Assembly (NCBI GenBank): GCA_028284365.1 | Contig: JANQRW010000084.1 | Location: 1-61,459 of the forward strand | DNA length: 61,459 nucleotides | Origin: Marinicella sp. | GTDB lineage: Bacteria; Pseudomonadota; Gammaproteobacteria; Xanthomonadales; Marinicellaceae | Reading direction: 5' to 3' | Part shown: in pieces, positions 24,685 to 34,594 of the stretch | Layout of the letters: the number at the start of each line of letters is the position of its first letter | Numbering within the stretch: the first letter of the stretch is position 1 | Position numbers and translations under genes: made by a program | The notes under the pieces: model-generated | What the model saw: the letters and a program-made list of their open reading frames with translations, nothing else | Databases searched by the model: none | What the model was told of the DNA's origin: nothing

Positions 24685-27600
24685 ATGCTGATACCATCAA
24701 CTGTTAACCACAATGACAATCAAAGTTGGGAGAATCTCAAAGGCCTGGGTTTACCTTTGGCAATCAATGAGTTTCATCATAGTCATCCAGGCTTATTAGT
24801 TGTGTTAACCGACTCGGTGCATGAAAGTCGTACATTAGAACGTGAAATAAAACTGTGCGCTGACGACAAATCTATTAAGGTCTTACATTTCCCAGTGTGG
24901 GACACCCTACCCTACGATGTGTTTTCACCCAACCCGGAAATTGTTTCAGAACGGATGAAGTTTTTAGCAGACATTGCTACTGTGAGACAAAACGCCGTGG
25001 TGGTGATGCCGGCACAAAACCTGATGCAAAAAGTGCCTAACAAGGACTTTATCATTGGCAGAAGCTTAAACTTAAAACTGGGAGATCAGTTTGATTTGCA
25101 CCGTTGGCGCTCACTGTTTGAAAAAAACGGTTATATTCACGTCAACGAAGTGCGCGAAGCGGGTGAGTTTGTGGTTCGTGGTGGTGTACTTGACCTATTT
25201 CCGATGGGTGGTCACCAAGCTTTTCGGATAGAGCTGTTTGATGATGAGATTGAGAGTATTCGAATCTTTGATACAGACACCCAGTTAACCATCAATGAAA
25301 CCGATAGAATTCAAGTAATGCCGGCCAATGAATTTCCTTTTGATGATGCTGCCAGAAAATTGTTTTTGAGTCGCTTTCGTGAATGGTTTGATGCTGACAC
25401 AAGAAAAAATACCATGTATCAAGATGTACGAAAATCTATTAAGTTTTCGGGTATTGAACAATATTTGCCAATGTTTCACCGAGAGTTAGTCAATACTTTT
25501 GACTACCTGCCTGATGATGCTGTTTTCATACACTGCCATAAAACCACACCCGTGCTCAAAACTTGGGAAAAACAAATCCAGGCTCGTTATGATGAACGTA
25601 GACATGACATCCAGCGCCCAGTGCTGGCACCAGATGAAATTTATTTAGATGCTGACAACACCTCAACAGCACTCTCCGCATTTCAAAACATACGTATCAA
25701 TCAAGACACTGATGCTGATGAGGATATTATCAGTTTTAAAACCGAACTACCTGTGCAATTTAATCTTGAATCCAGTCAGAGCCTTGAGAACTTTCTGGAT
25801 CAACAAAAATCGCGGGTCTTAGTCACTGCCGATTCATTAGGTCGTCAAGAATTAATATTAAGTAAAGTTAAGCCTGCTAGGAATAGTTTCATAACTTTTA
25901 ACAGCATATCTGATTTTTTAAATAGTGAAGCAGAGCGTGGAATCTGTATAGCAGCTATTGAAAGTGGTGTGTACTTAAAACAACAAAACATCATGATTCT
26001 GGACGAAAGCTGTTTATTTGGTAAACGTGTTACCAGAAATCATAAAGTTAAAAGCTACAAAGCAAATCCTGAAGACATCATCAACAACCTCACGGACCTG
26101 CACCTTGATTCACCGATTGTACATATCGATCATGGCGTGGGGCGCTATCGTGGCCTGAAAACCATGGATTATGATGGTGAGGCTGAATATTTAGAAGTTG
26201 AATATTTTGCTGGTGACAAATTATTTGTGCCTGTTTCTTCTTTGCACCTGGTCTCTCGTTATTCAGGAGCCAGTGAAGAAAATGCGCCCTGGCATAAACT
26301 CGGTTCGGATGTCTGGGAGAAAGCCAAACAAAAAGCAGCTAAAAAAGTCAAAGACGTGGCCGCAGAGTTATTGGCTCTGTATGCCAAACGGGAAGCAGCT
26401 GGCGGCCATGCCATGCAAGTCAGACAAGATGATTTTCAGCAATTTTGTGATGGCTTCCCATTTGATGAAACTGAGGATCAAGAAAACGCCATCAATGCTG
26501 TTATCAAAGACATGCAAGCCACTACTCATATGGATCGGGTTATTTGCGGTGATGTCGGTTTTGGTAAAACCGAAATTGCACTGCGGGCAGCCTTTATCGC
26601 CGCCAATGAAGGCAAACAAGTGGTGCTATTGGTACCAACCACATTGTTAGCACAACAACATTACGACAACTTTGTAGATCGATTCGCACCCTTCCCTATT
26701 AAAGTTGAATTGCTCTCTCGATTTGTCAGCAGTAAAAAAACCAAAAGCATCTTAACCGCTTGTGAAAATGGCCAAGCAGACATTGTTATCGGAACTCACA
26801 AACTCATCCAAAAAGGCATCAAATTCAATAATTTAGGCTTGGTCATAATCGATGAAGAGCATCGCTTTGGAGTTAAACAGAAAGATCAACTGAAGAAACT
26901 GAAAGCAGATGTAGATTTTTTGACCCTGACAGCCACTCCAATTCCACGAACACTGAACAGCGCTTTGTCAGGGTTACGAGACTTATCAATCATAGCCACA
27001 CCTCCCAAAGCCCGCTTGGCGGTTAAAACACAAGTTATGGAGTGGCAAAACAGCATCATCAATGAAGCCTGTACGCGTGAGATTCAACGTGGTGGACAGG
27101 TTTATTTTCTGCACAATGAAGTTCAAACCATAGAACAAATGGCGATCAGCATTCAGAAGATCAATCCCAGTGCTCGGGTAAGAGTCGCACACGGTCAGAT
27201 GAATGAAAAAGAATTACAAGATGTCATGGTAGATTTCTACAAACAAAGATTCAACATATTGGTCTGTACCACCATCATTGAGTCAGGCATAGACATCCCC
27301 AGCGCAAATACCATCATTATTAACCGTGCGGACAAGCTTGGTTTAGCTCAATTACATCAATTACGTGGCCGGGTTGGGCGTTCACATCACAAAGCTTTTG
27401 CTTACATGATTATTCCGAGCTGGAAGAGCATAACAAAAGACGCTAAGAAAAGACTGGAAGCCATTGAATCGCTTGAAGATTTAGGTGCAGGATTTACTTT
27501 GGCGACACATGATATGGAAATACGTGGCAGCGGTGAGCTGCTCGGTGAGGAACAAAGTGGTCAAATTCAAAACATCGGTTTCAGCTTGTATTGTGACATG

Positions 27601-28101
27601 TTAGAACGTGCGGTGACTGCTCTTAAGAATGGAGAGGATATAGATATTTTAGATGACCCCCATGACCACATCGATGTTGAACTGAATATTCCGGCACTGA
27701 TACCAGAAGACTTCATGTATGATGTCTATACGCGGCTTACTTTTTATAAGCGCATGAATAACTTCAAAGATCCAGCTGAACTGGATGAGATCAAAGTTGA
27801 GTTGATTGATCGCTTTGGTCCACTACCAGAGCAGGCTGAAAACTTATTCCATGTATTAAAAATAAAACATAAGGCCAAAAGGCATAACATTAAATCCATT
27901 GTCATGAATGAAGAATACGCTGATATCAAATTCAATCAACACAGCCCTGAGTTTTACGCACGTTTGATTCAGTTGGTACAAAAAAAACCGGATACTTTCA
28001 AACCATTGCCTAATGATGGACTTCGCTATTCTGGAGATTTTATACAAGCAGCGCAACGGATTGATGCAATTCACCATTTATTTGATATACTGCAAGTATG
28101 A
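24685..28101 (+). CDS. mfd: Transcription-repair coupling factor Mfd
   Basis: A 1138-aa ATP-dependent translocase that removes stalled RNA polymerase from lesions and recruits UvrA. In order: UvrB-homology region (FPVWDTLPYDVFSPNPEIVS), RNA-polymerase-interaction domain (SPIVHIDHGVGRYRGL), RecG-like helicase (GDVGFGKTE Walker A, DEEHRFGV, LTATPIPRTLN, LRGRVGRS) and the C-terminal TRCF domain. The frame extends to a GTG at 24628, but the promoter and family alignment favour the ATG at 24685. It overlaps csiV by 4 nt. Confidence 0.96.
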   Translation: MLIPSTVNHNDNQSWENLKGLGLPLAINEFHHSHPGLLVVLTDSVHESRTLEREIKLCADDKSIKVLHFPVWDTLPYDVFSPNPEIVSERMKFLADIATVRQNAVVVMPAQNLMQKVPNKDFIIGRSLNLKLGDQFDLHRWRSLFEKNGYIHVNEVREAGEFVVRGGVLDLFPMGGHQAFRIELFDDEIESIRIFDTDTQLTINETDRIQVMPANEFPFDDAARKLFLSRFREWFDADTRKNTMYQDVRKSIKFSGIEQYLPMFHRELVNTFDYLPDDAVFIHCHKTTPVLKTWEKQIQARYDERRHDIQRPVLAPDEIYLDADNTSTALSAFQNIRINQDTDADEDIISFKTELPVQFNLESSQSLENFLDQQKSRVLVTADSLGRQELILSKVKPARNSFITFNSISDFLNSEAERGICIAAIESGVYLKQQNIMILDESCLFGKRVTRNHKVKSYKANPEDIINNLTDLHLDSPIVHIDHGVGRYRGLKTMDYDGEAEYLEVEYFAGDKLFVPVSSLHLVSRYSGASEENAPWHKLGSDVWEKAKQKAAKKVKDVAAELLALYAKREAAGGHAMQVRQDDFQQFCDGFPFDETEDQENAINAVIKDMQATTHMDRVICGDVGFGKTEIALRAAFIAANEGKQVVLLVPTTLLAQQHYDNFVDRFAPFPIKVELLSRFVSSKKTKSILTACENGQADIVIGTHKLIQKGIKFNNLGLVIIDEEHRFGVKQKDQLKKLKADVDFLTLTATPIPRTLNSALSGLRDLSIIATPPKARLAVKTQVMEWQNSIINEACTREIQRGGQVYFLHNEVQTIEQMAISIQKINPSARVRVAHGQMNEKELQDVMVDFYKQRFNILVCTTIIESGIDIPSANTIIINRADKLGLAQLHQLRGRVGRSHHKAFAYMIIPSWKSITKDAKKRLEAIESLEDLGAGFTLATHDMEIRGSGELLGEEQSGQIQNIGFSLYCDMLERAVTALKNGEDIDILDDPHDHIDVELNIPALIPEDFMYDVYTRLTFYKRMNNFKDPAELDEIKVELIDRFGPLPEQAENLFHVLKIKHKAKRHNIKSIVMNEEYADIKFNQHSPEFYARLIQLVQKKPDTFKPLPNDGLRYSGDFIQAAQRIDAIHHLFDILQV

Positions 28102-28859
28102 AAATAAAGACATTGATAGCCAGTTTTGGCATCGCATTATTAGCTCAATCAATCAGTGCTCAGGAATATTTGAACCTCAAACAGGATGGCGTCATTTATG
28201 ATGTAGATGTGGTTGTTTTTGCTCGAAATTTAGCTCAACCTGATGCTGAATCAATTAAACAAGCTGCATCAGTTAAAACTGAAAACGTCTTAAACCTGAT
28301 GCCTTGGGATGGTGAAACTGAGTTGATGAAATACCCACAAATCAGCCAACCACAAAACGGACAGGACGATGAGTGGCAGGTTCCTATCGAAGAACGTGCT
28401 GCACCAGTAAGGGTTTTGAGTTGGTTAATTCTCAGTAACAGCCTAAACCATCCAATCATTAATCGTTTGAATGCCAACCCAACATTTAAAACCATTTATC
28501 GACAAAAATGGCGCCAGCCAGCCACTTCTTTCAGCAACCCCAAATATGTAGAAGTAAGTAACTTACCTAGCAATTCTGTAGATCATCTTGGTAGTGACTT
28601 TAATAACAATGGCTTTGGAACTGTGAACTTGCATGATGATTTCAGTATTGATGGCCAAGTGGCTTTCTCCAAACAAAGGTTCACCCACTTGCATGTTAAA
28701 ATGAATTTATTTCGTCAAAATCAAAACAACGAACAAATCAGTTACGAAATATCACAAAAAAAACGCATTGAGTTAGGACAATGGCAATATTTTGATCATC
28801 AACAATTCGGCATCTTGGCCAAAGTAACCGCAGTGAGTCTGAAACCTGGGAGCGAATAA
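28098..28859 (+). CDS. csiV: CsiV family periplasmic protein
   Basis: A 253-aa exported protein with a signal peptide (IASFGIALLAQSISA). It matches the CsiV family by its IYDVDVVVFARNL opening, the central run of predicted beta-strand and the closing KKRIELGQWQYFDHQQFGIL. CsiV was described in Shewanella-type bacteria as a peptidoglycan-binding partner of LpoA. Its coupling to mfd (ATGA overlap) is the usual gene order for this family. Confidence 0.75.
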   Translation: MKIKTLIASFGIALLAQSISAQEYLNLKQDGVIYDVDVVVFARNLAQPDAESIKQAASVKTENVLNLMPWDGETELMKYPQISQPQNGQDDEWQVPIEERAAPVRVLSWLILSNSLNHPIINRLNANPTFKTIYRQKWRQPATSFSNPKYVEVSNLPSNSVDHLGSDFNNNGFGTVNLHDDFSIDGQVAFSKQRFTHLHVKMNLFRQNQNNEQISYEISQKKRIELGQWQYFDHQQFGILAKVTAVSLKPGSE

Positions 28860-28862
28860 CTT

Positions 28863-29453
28863 ATGGCGCGTTCATTACTTATTATAGTTTCACTGTTATT
28901 AGTTGGCTGTCAAAGCAGGCTTCAAGTAACTCAATCTAGAGATTCGTTTTTAAATCATGAGTGGAAGTTGATTGCCGCTGCCAGTTCATTAACTTTTTTA
29001 AGCACCAAAAACAAAACCCACACCGAAGAACATAAATTACAATTCAGCAAAGGCAGAATAGATAGCAACAATAGTTTTGTGGTTATTATAGACCTCAACA
29101 CAGTCGATACCTTAATTCCAATTCGCGATGAGCGCATGCGTAAGATTTTATTCAATACAGAAAAGTACCCTTCAGCCCATGTCACCACCCTCATTCCCAA
29201 TGATCTCGAATTGGATCAAATGACTGAACTGTCTTTCAAGCTTGACTTACATGGATTCAGTCAAACCATGAATGCCAAGCTCATGCCACAAATGGTAGAT
29301 GGGCAGTTGGTTGTCATCAATTATGAACCCATTGCCATTAACACCAAAAACTTTGGCATGGATGATGGCATTAACCAATTAACCAAAATTGCTGGTTTAC
29401 AAAGTATTGATTACACCGCACTGGTGGATTTCAAACTAACGTTTGAAAAGTAA
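28863..29453 (+). CDS. YceI-family lipoprotein
   Basis: A 196-aa protein with a lipobox (LLVGC, Cys16), anchored in the cell envelope. The mature part is a YceI-type lipocalin-like barrel that binds isoprenoid or fatty chains: FSKGRIDSNN, DTLIPIRDERMRKILFNTEK, LDLHGFSQ and the late YTALVDFKLTF strand. It starts 3 nt after csiV and is probably in the mfd-csiV transcript. Confidence 0.85.
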   Translation: MARSLLIIVSLLLVGCQSRLQVTQSRDSFLNHEWKLIAAASSLTFLSTKNKTHTEEHKLQFSKGRIDSNNSFVVIIDLNTVDTLIPIRDERMRKILFNTEKYPSAHVTTLIPNDLELDQMTELSFKLDLHGFSQTMNAKLMPQMVDGQLVVINYEPIAINTKNFGMDDGINQLTKIAGLQSIDYTALVDFKLTFEK

Positions 29454-29528
29454 ACCATTTCAATCACATAGGTAGCCAACACAATTTAAAAAAAGTAAGA
29501 TAGGCTTTCAAATAATTGAGAAGATATC

Positions 29529-30314
29529 ATGGGTATTCTAACAGGTAAAAAAGCATTAATCGTTGGCGTTGCCAGTAACCGTTCAATTGCATGGAGTACA
29601 GCCGAATTCATGCACCAACAAGGTGCAGAACTGGCATTCACTTATCTGGATGACAAGTTAAAAAAGCGTGTTGACAAAATTGCCGATGAAACCAACTCAA
29701 GCATTGTACTGCCCTGTGATGTAAATTCTGATCAACAAATTGATGATGTTTTTACTGAATTGAAACGTGAATGGGATGGGCTTGATATCATTGTTCATTC
29801 TGTGGGTTTTGCACCCAGAGACTTGTTACAAGGCACTTACCTTGATAACTTAACCCGTGAAGGTTATCGCATCGCCATGGACACCAGTTCTTACAGTTTT
29901 GCCGCACTTGGTAAGGCTGGGCGCGAAATGATGCAAGGACGTGATGCTTCCCTACTGACTTTAACCTACTTAGGTGCTGTTCGTGCCATGACCAATTACA
30001 ACGTAATGGGCGTAGCCAAAGCTGCTTTGGAAGCCAATGTGCGTTACATGGCACATGCATTGGGTGAAGATGGTATCCGGGTCAATGGGATTTCAGCTGG
30101 GCCAATTAAAACGCTGGCTGCATCTGGCATAGGTAATTTCAAATCGATGCTAGACCATGTTGCCAAGGCTGCACCTTTAAAACGTAATGTCACCCAAGAA
30201 GATGTGGCTAAAACAGCTGCTTTCCTTTGTTCTGATTGGGCCAATGGCATCACTGGTGAAATCACCTATGTGGATGCTGGTTATAACATCATGGCTATGA
30301 CAGAATTGAGTTAA
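29529..30314 (+). CDS. fabI: Enoyl-[acyl-carrier-protein] reductase (NADH) FabI
   Basis: A 261-aa short-chain dehydrogenase catalysing the last step of each fatty-acid elongation cycle. NADH-binding [11 protein letters not shown] lies at the N-terminus. The catalytic block [20 protein letters not shown] holds the two tyrosines and the lysine of the FabI active site, and [14 protein letters not shown] follows. It is close to E. coli length (262 aa). A GAGAAG ribosome site precedes the ATG. Downstream lies a bidirectional terminator. Confidence 0.96.
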   Translation: MGILTGKKALIVGVASNRSIAWSTAEFMHQQGAELAFTYLDDKLKKRVDKIADETNSSIVLPCDVNSDQQIDDVFTELKREWDGLDIIVHSVGFAPRDLLQGTYLDNLTREGYRIAMDTSSYSFAALGKAGREMMQGRDASLLTLTYLGAVRAMTNYNVMGVAKAALEANVRYMAHALGEDGIRVNGISAGPIKTLAASGIGNFKSMLDHVAKAAPLKRNVTQEDVAKTAAFLCSDWANGITGEITYVDAGYNIMAMTELS

Positions 30315-30317
30315 CAA

Positions 30318-30482
30318 TCAAAGCAGCTGTATAAAAAAAGAGCCGAATTCTTCGGCTCTCATTTTTCTTTTAAAGGCTTGTTTGTCCTTCTGTCGTTTGG
30401 CTTTATTGGATTTCACATGAGCCCCACCTTTTTTCATGATGGCAGCTCTGGCAACCCAATTTCTGTGGTTGTTAATGGGCAT
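30318..30482 (-). CDS. 54-aa basic protein whose ORF contains its own terminator
   Basis: A small, highly basic protein starting MPINNHRNWVARAAIMKKGG and continuing with many Lys/Arg residues. I do not recognise the family with confidence. The ATG at 30482 has an excellent GAAGGAGG ribosome site 4 nt away; a longer frame to 30521 lacks one. It follows the Tricorn-like gene by 35 nt and is probably on its transcript. Oddity: codons 41-49 form the perfect terminator stem AGAGCCGAA/TTCGGCTCT, and the T-run is still coding, so a terminated message would have no stop codon. That is the arrangement known for arfA ribosome-rescue factor genes, but the sequence lacks the ArfA KGKGSY motif. Function by analogy only. 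Confidence 0.65.
   Translation of the reverse strand: MPINNHRNWVARAAIMKKGGAHVKSNKAKRQKDKQAFKRKMRAEEFGSFFIQLL
30332..30365. terminator. Bidirectional terminator between fabI and the 54-aa ORF
   Basis: Arms AGAGCCGAA (30339-30347) and TTCGGCTCT (30351-30359) form a perfect 9-bp stem with a 3-nt loop. Seven As flank it on the left (T-run for the minus strand) and CATTTTTC on the right (T-run for fabI). On the minus strand it lies inside the coding frame of the 54-aa protein. Confidence 0.9.
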
Positions 30483-30517
30483 AAAACCTCCTTCATTTAA
30501 GTTTAAAAAAGCTGTAA

Positions 30518-33500
30518 TCAAAATTCCGTTGGTGCTGGCGGTGCCTTGATCAACTTCCTGGGATTTTTCTCCAAGTCTTTTAACAATTCCTGAACCGCTC
30601 TTTCGATTGAAGGATCTTTACCCGCAGCAACCAGTTCAGGTCGATCAATGACCTCAATGTCCGGTGTTACGCCTTCATTTTCAACCGCCCAATTACCCTC
30701 AGTATCCATAAAACGGAATGTAGAAGCCAAGATAGAACCACCGTCAGCCAGCGAAGGGTTGCCACTGATTCCAATCAGCCCACCCCATGTTCGGGTGCCA
30801 ATAATTTTTCCTAAGCCAGCCTTACGGAAATAATATGGCAGCGCATCACCACCTGAACTTGACTGACCATTGGTTAACATCACTTTAGGTCCATCATGGG
30901 CTATTAATGGGGTGGCGTTGCTGTCTAAATCAAGCCCCCGGCGTTTCCAATAATTCAAAGTGGTGCGAGAAAGCACTTCAATCATGCGGTCCGGAATAAA
31001 CCCACCGCCGTTATAGCGATCATCGATAATCAAAGCATCTTTGTTGATTTGAGGTAACAATTGTTTGAACAATTCACGATTACCATCAGTGGCAGTATTG
31101 GGTAAATGCACATACCCTATTCGTCCACCGGATAATTCATTGACCATCGCCCGCCTTGATTCAACCCAGTTGAAATAGCGTAACTGACTTTCTGATGCAA
31201 TCGGCTTAACGTGTGCCTGCCACGCACCTTTAACCTCTGCTTTATCATTCAAATCCAAAGTAATGGTTCTGCCAACAGTGTGCTCTAAAAGTTGATAAAT
31301 ATTAGCCACACCTTTGGTACTGAAACCATTAATTGCCAGAATCAGGTCACCCACTTCTGCTTTTACTCCAGCTTCAGTCAGAGGAGAGCGACGATTCGGT
31401 GTCCAGTTCTCACCTTGGAAAATCTTGGTAATTTCAAAATAACCGCTTTTGTGTTTCTTGAATTCAGCACCTAATAAACCATTTTGTTGCCTTTTAATAC
31501 TGGGCTGATCCCCAGCATTAACGTAAATATGTCCTGCATTCATTTCCCCAGCAATTTCACCAAACACATAATCTAAGTCAGTGCGATGAGTAGCTGCTTC
31601 TGCCATTGGCAAGTATTTGTCATGGATCGCTTGCCAGTCCATACCATGCATACCTGGATCATAGAACCAATCACGCAAGATACGCCATGCGTCGGTATAC
31701 ATTTGGCGCCATTCAACTGCAGGGTCAATTTTCATGGTCAAGTTTTTCAAGTCCAGTTTGTTGTCCTTAACTTTTTGTCCTGGTTTGGCTTCAATCACTG
31801 CATATTCGCCGTTGTGCTGAACCAGCATATGTTTACCATCAGCACTCAGCGCATAGTTACCCGAACCAGCCAAAACAGTTTTAGGCTGCTCATCCTTACT
31901 CAAATCAATCATTTTAATGGTGTTACCACCTGTACCATTTTCAACCACAAACACGGCCTTTCCATTGCTCTGTAAATTATTGTAGTTACTTGCTTTTCCT
32001 GGTAATGCCCTGACACGCTGATCAAAACCTTTAGGCTGCAAATTCACCTTGGTCACTTTCTCAGTATCTTTATCCTCACCCTTGTCATTTTGTTGACTGG
32101 GCACAACAATTCCATCATCTTCAAAAGGATATAAGGCTGGGACTGAATCATTTAAAGGTGCTGCATATACCCGAGTGGCTTGGTGGTATAGGTAATTGAA
32201 TTCATAGCTGCTGAAAGATAGATTGTAATCACGGTTAGATAAGAAAAACAGATAATGGCCGTTGGGGTCAAACATTGGCGAAAAGTCATTGAAAGCCTTA
32301 CTGGTCAGGCGATTGACTCTGTTTTTAGCGAAACCATAAGCAAAGACAGAGCTGAAACCACTGACTTCGGTTTTGGTATAAACCACCCATTGACTGTCTG
32401 GTGACCAAGTGTAATCTTGAATGTCATTGCGTGTAGAGCGATCCAGTTTCTTGGTTTTTTTGGACTCAACATCAACACTCCACAATGTTTGGTTGGTATC
32501 ACCAAAAGCTATTTTCTTACTGTTTGGTGACCACACCAGTGGATAGCGCCACACATGACCATCTTTAGTCATTTGTGTCACTTTGCCTGACTTAACGTTT
32601 TGTATATAAACCTCATATTCACCTGTGGCATCACTCAAATAAGCAAAATGTTTACCATCAGGAGACCAAGTGACATCAATTTCACGAGCTCGGGCAGTGT
32701 TGCTGACATTCCTTATTTCACCTTTTTTCACTGGTGCAGAAAACACTTCACCGCGGGCAGCTATAACCACACGTTTACCATCTGGAGAAATATCCATTGA
32801 TTCAATGTAATCTTTAACATTTTTACGTTTGGCAATTAAATTTTCCTCATTCGCTGTGATGTTAATCCTTAACTTTTTAGTCGTTGATGAAACTGGGTCA
32901 AAGCGCCACAGGTTGCCACCATTCTCATAAACAATGGCTACTGGCCCTGCTGATGGCCACAGTGAATCAAATTCATTGTGATCAGTTACTTTAACAGGCT
33001 CACCACCACCATCAACATATTGATACAAGTTCAAATGATAATCACGATCACTGATAAAGAATATATCATCACCTACCCACAGTGGCTGATGATCTGTGGC
33101 ATCGTGTGCGGTCAAACGCTGACTGCTGTTATTTTCCAAGTCATAAATCCATACATCCTGAGCCCGTCCACCACGGTAACGTTTCCATGTCCTGAACTCA
33201 CGATCAATCGGCGTATATACATATTTACTACCATCTGGTGATAACATACCGCCTCCAGTTTCAGGCACAGCTAAGGGTTGTTCCATACCGCCATCAGCAG
33301 GCACCAAATATGGCTGCCCCATGCGAACACCCCATGGCAGACGATTGGCTCTGACTAAGATGTGCTTGTTATCAGGTGTCCAATCCAAAATGCGGTAGTC
33401 AAAACCACCACGCGGCGGCATTGGCCCCACGTCGTTATACCACGTCAATTGTTTCAGATTACTGCCATCCAGATCCATCACATAAACCTGTCTTGAGCCA

Positions 33501-33781
33501 GTGTACTCCGCTGAAAATGCAATGCGTTTACCATCTCGGGAGAATTTAGGAAATGCCTCAAAACCATCAAATGAAGTTAAGCGTTTAGATACACCGCTGT
33601 TAATATCTGCTGTGTAGATGTCTCCAGCATAAACAAAGGTCACATGATTTTCATGTATGTCAGCATAACGTAAAAGCTTAGTGCCACTATCTGCACTGAC
33701 CGTCAATGAACTCAGGACCAATGTCACAAATAAATTAATAGCAGTAATTATGGCTGGTTTACGGCGAATCTTTTTTTGCAT
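30518..33781 (-). CDS. Tricorn-protease-like S41 peptidase
   Basis: A 1087-aa exported protein with a signal peptide (LFVTLVLSSLTVSA). The N-terminal half contains WD40/PD40-like propeller repeats (for example RDGKRIAFSAEYTGSRQVYV and SPDGKHFAYLSDATGEYEVY). Then come a C1 helical region, a PDZ domain (about residues 770-850) and the S41 peptidase core. The nucleophile by alignment to Tricorn is Ser976 in NGQSSSGGDALPYYF. Archaeal Tricorn trims peptides from the proteasome; bacterial secreted forms probably degrade peptides in the periplasm. It is followed by the 54-aa basic ORF. Confidence 0.9.
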   Translation of the reverse strand: MQKKIRRKPAIITAINLFVTLVLSSLTVSADSGTKLLRYADIHENHVTFVYAGDIYTADINSGVSKRLTSFDGFEAFPKFSRDGKRIAFSAEYTGSRQVYVMDLDGSNLKQLTWYNDVGPMPPRGGFDYRILDWTPDNKHILVRANRLPWGVRMGQPYLVPADGGMEQPLAVPETGGGMLSPDGSKYVYTPIDREFRTWKRYRGGRAQDVWIYDLENNSSQRLTAHDATDHQPLWVGDDIFFISDRDYHLNLYQYVDGGGEPVKVTDHNEFDSLWPSAGPVAIVYENGGNLWRFDPVSSTTKKLRINITANEENLIAKRKNVKDYIESMDISPDGKRVVIAARGEVFSAPVKKGEIRNVSNTARAREIDVTWSPDGKHFAYLSDATGEYEVYIQNVKSGKVTQMTKDGHVWRYPLVWSPNSKKIAFGDTNQTLWSVDVESKKTKKLDRSTRNDIQDYTWSPDSQWVVYTKTEVSGFSSVFAYGFAKNRVNRLTSKAFNDFSPMFDPNGHYLFFLSNRDYNLSFSSYEFNYLYHQATRVYAAPLNDSVPALYPFEDDGIVVPSQQNDKGEDKDTEKVTKVNLQPKGFDQRVRALPGKASNYNNLQSNGKAVFVVENGTGGNTIKMIDLSKDEQPKTVLAGSGNYALSADGKHMLVQHNGEYAVIEAKPGQKVKDNKLDLKNLTMKIDPAVEWRQMYTDAWRILRDWFYDPGMHGMDWQAIHDKYLPMAEAATHRTDLDYVFGEIAGEMNAGHIYVNAGDQPSIKRQQNGLLGAEFKKHKSGYFEITKIFQGENWTPNRRSPLTEAGVKAEVGDLILAINGFSTKGVANIYQLLEHTVGRTITLDLNDKAEVKGAWQAHVKPIASESQLRYFNWVESRRAMVNELSGGRIGYVHLPNTATDGNRELFKQLLPQINKDALIIDDRYNGGGFIPDRMIEVLSRTTLNYWKRRGLDLDSNATPLIAHDGPKVMLTNGQSSSGGDALPYYFRKAGLGKIIGTRTWGGLIGISGNPSLADGGSILASTFRFMDTEGNWAVENEGVTPDIEVIDRPELVAAGKDPSIERAVQELLKDLEKNPRKLIKAPPAPTEF

Positions 33782-33876
33782 GAAAACTCCCTCATGTATT
33801 TTTTAAAGACGTGATTTTAGCATCAAAATGGGTGGTATTGATGCCTATTATACAACTGGTGTTCTGGGCAATACAT

Positions 33877-33905
33877 TTGACTAGAATGATTCGCTTGAGG
33901 ATACC
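33877..33905 (+). promoter_or_regulatory. Promoter with a Fur-like spacer before the membrane/PepSY genes
   Basis: TTGACT (33877-33882) and GATACC (33900-33905) are 17 nt apart. The spacer AGAATGATTCGCTTG partly matches the AATGATTnGC core of gammaproteobacterial Fur boxes. Predicted start is near 33912, before the ATG at 33937. Confidence 0.4.
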
Positions 33906-33936
33906 GAATGCTGCTGACAGTAGTTTTTATATAAGT

Positions 33937-34341
33937 ATGAAGATAAAACTACACTTTTATGAAATGATAGCGACTCTTAAACTGTCTAACTTAATCCTTA
34001 TTATATTGAATTTTTATCCGATAGATGGAATCGTTATATCAATCCAATGTATAATTGCGATTAATTCTTATTTGCAACAACAACCAATGGAAACATTCAT
34101 AGCCATTTTTTTATCAATAGCATCTGCGATCTTTACACATGTCAGTGTGCGAAATTTCGAAGGAAAAAAACGAAGAATCATGCTGTATTTAGCCATTGTC
34201 TTACTGATTACTAGTTTTTATTGGGGTAAGTTTCTTGGTGGTTTTTGGCCGGGAATATATACGTTGATCTGCATCTATATACTCGTCACAGCGATCACGC
34301 CCTGGATCAGTTATCTTCATAGGAAAAAATATGATCGCTAA
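33937..34341 (+). CDS. Small membrane protein of an iron-linked operon (possibly DUF3325-like)
   Basis: A 134-aa protein with four hydrophobic segments (LILIILNFYPIDGIVIS, FIAIFLSIASAIF, IMLYLAIVLLITSFYW and the GIYTLICIYILVTA segment) and a basic C-terminus. The frame is open to 33811, but the promoter at 33877-33905 puts the start at this ATG. Small proteins of this size (DUF3325, DUF3649) accompany PepSY iron-uptake membrane proteins in many proteobacteria. The resemblance here is in size and layout rather than clear sequence. It overlaps the next gene by 11 nt. Confidence 0.55.
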   Translation: MKIKLHFYEMIATLKLSNLILIILNFYPIDGIVISIQCIIAINSYLQQQPMETFIAIFLSIASAIFTHVSVRNFEGKKRRIMLYLAIVLLITSFYWGKFLGGFWPGIYTLICIYILVTAITPWISYLHRKKYDR

Positions 34342-34594
34342 ATCTATTGTGGCTGTGTTACTCTCTTTGCCAGCCAGCATTATGCTCATTGCTTTATTTC
34401 TACAAGCCACACCATTGATCGAAACCTTAAGATTTCCGTCTTTGTTGATGGTGTTCCCAGTGTGGGTAGCATTGGCAACACTAAGTTTTCTATTTACAAA
34501 AGCTCGTTATGCCGCTTTGTTATTGATAGGAATCAGTCTTTTAGGATATGCCCTTATCATTTTATTAAAAACTATGAACATAGGTGGTGCATGA
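34331..34594 (+). CDS. Small membrane protein (possibly DUF3649-like)
   Basis: An 87-aa protein that is mostly hydrophobic, with three predicted membrane segments (IVAVLLSLPASIMLIALFLQ, LLMVFPVWVALATLSFLF and ALLLIGISLLGYALIILL). It overlaps both neighbours (11 nt upstream, 4 nt ATGA downstream), so it is translationally coupled to the PepSY gene. Position and topology fit the DUF3649-type companion of siderophore-uptake membrane proteins; this is inference. Confidence 0.55.
   Translation: MIAKSIVAVLLSLPASIMLIALFLQATPLIETLRFPSLLMVFPVWVALATLSFLFTKARYAALLLIGISLLGYALIILLKTMNIGGA

Noticed and set aside
34462..34590. N-terminal extension of the PepSY protein
   Set aside because: It overlaps the preceding small membrane gene in another frame; the ATG at 34591 with ATGA coupling fits the family N-terminus.
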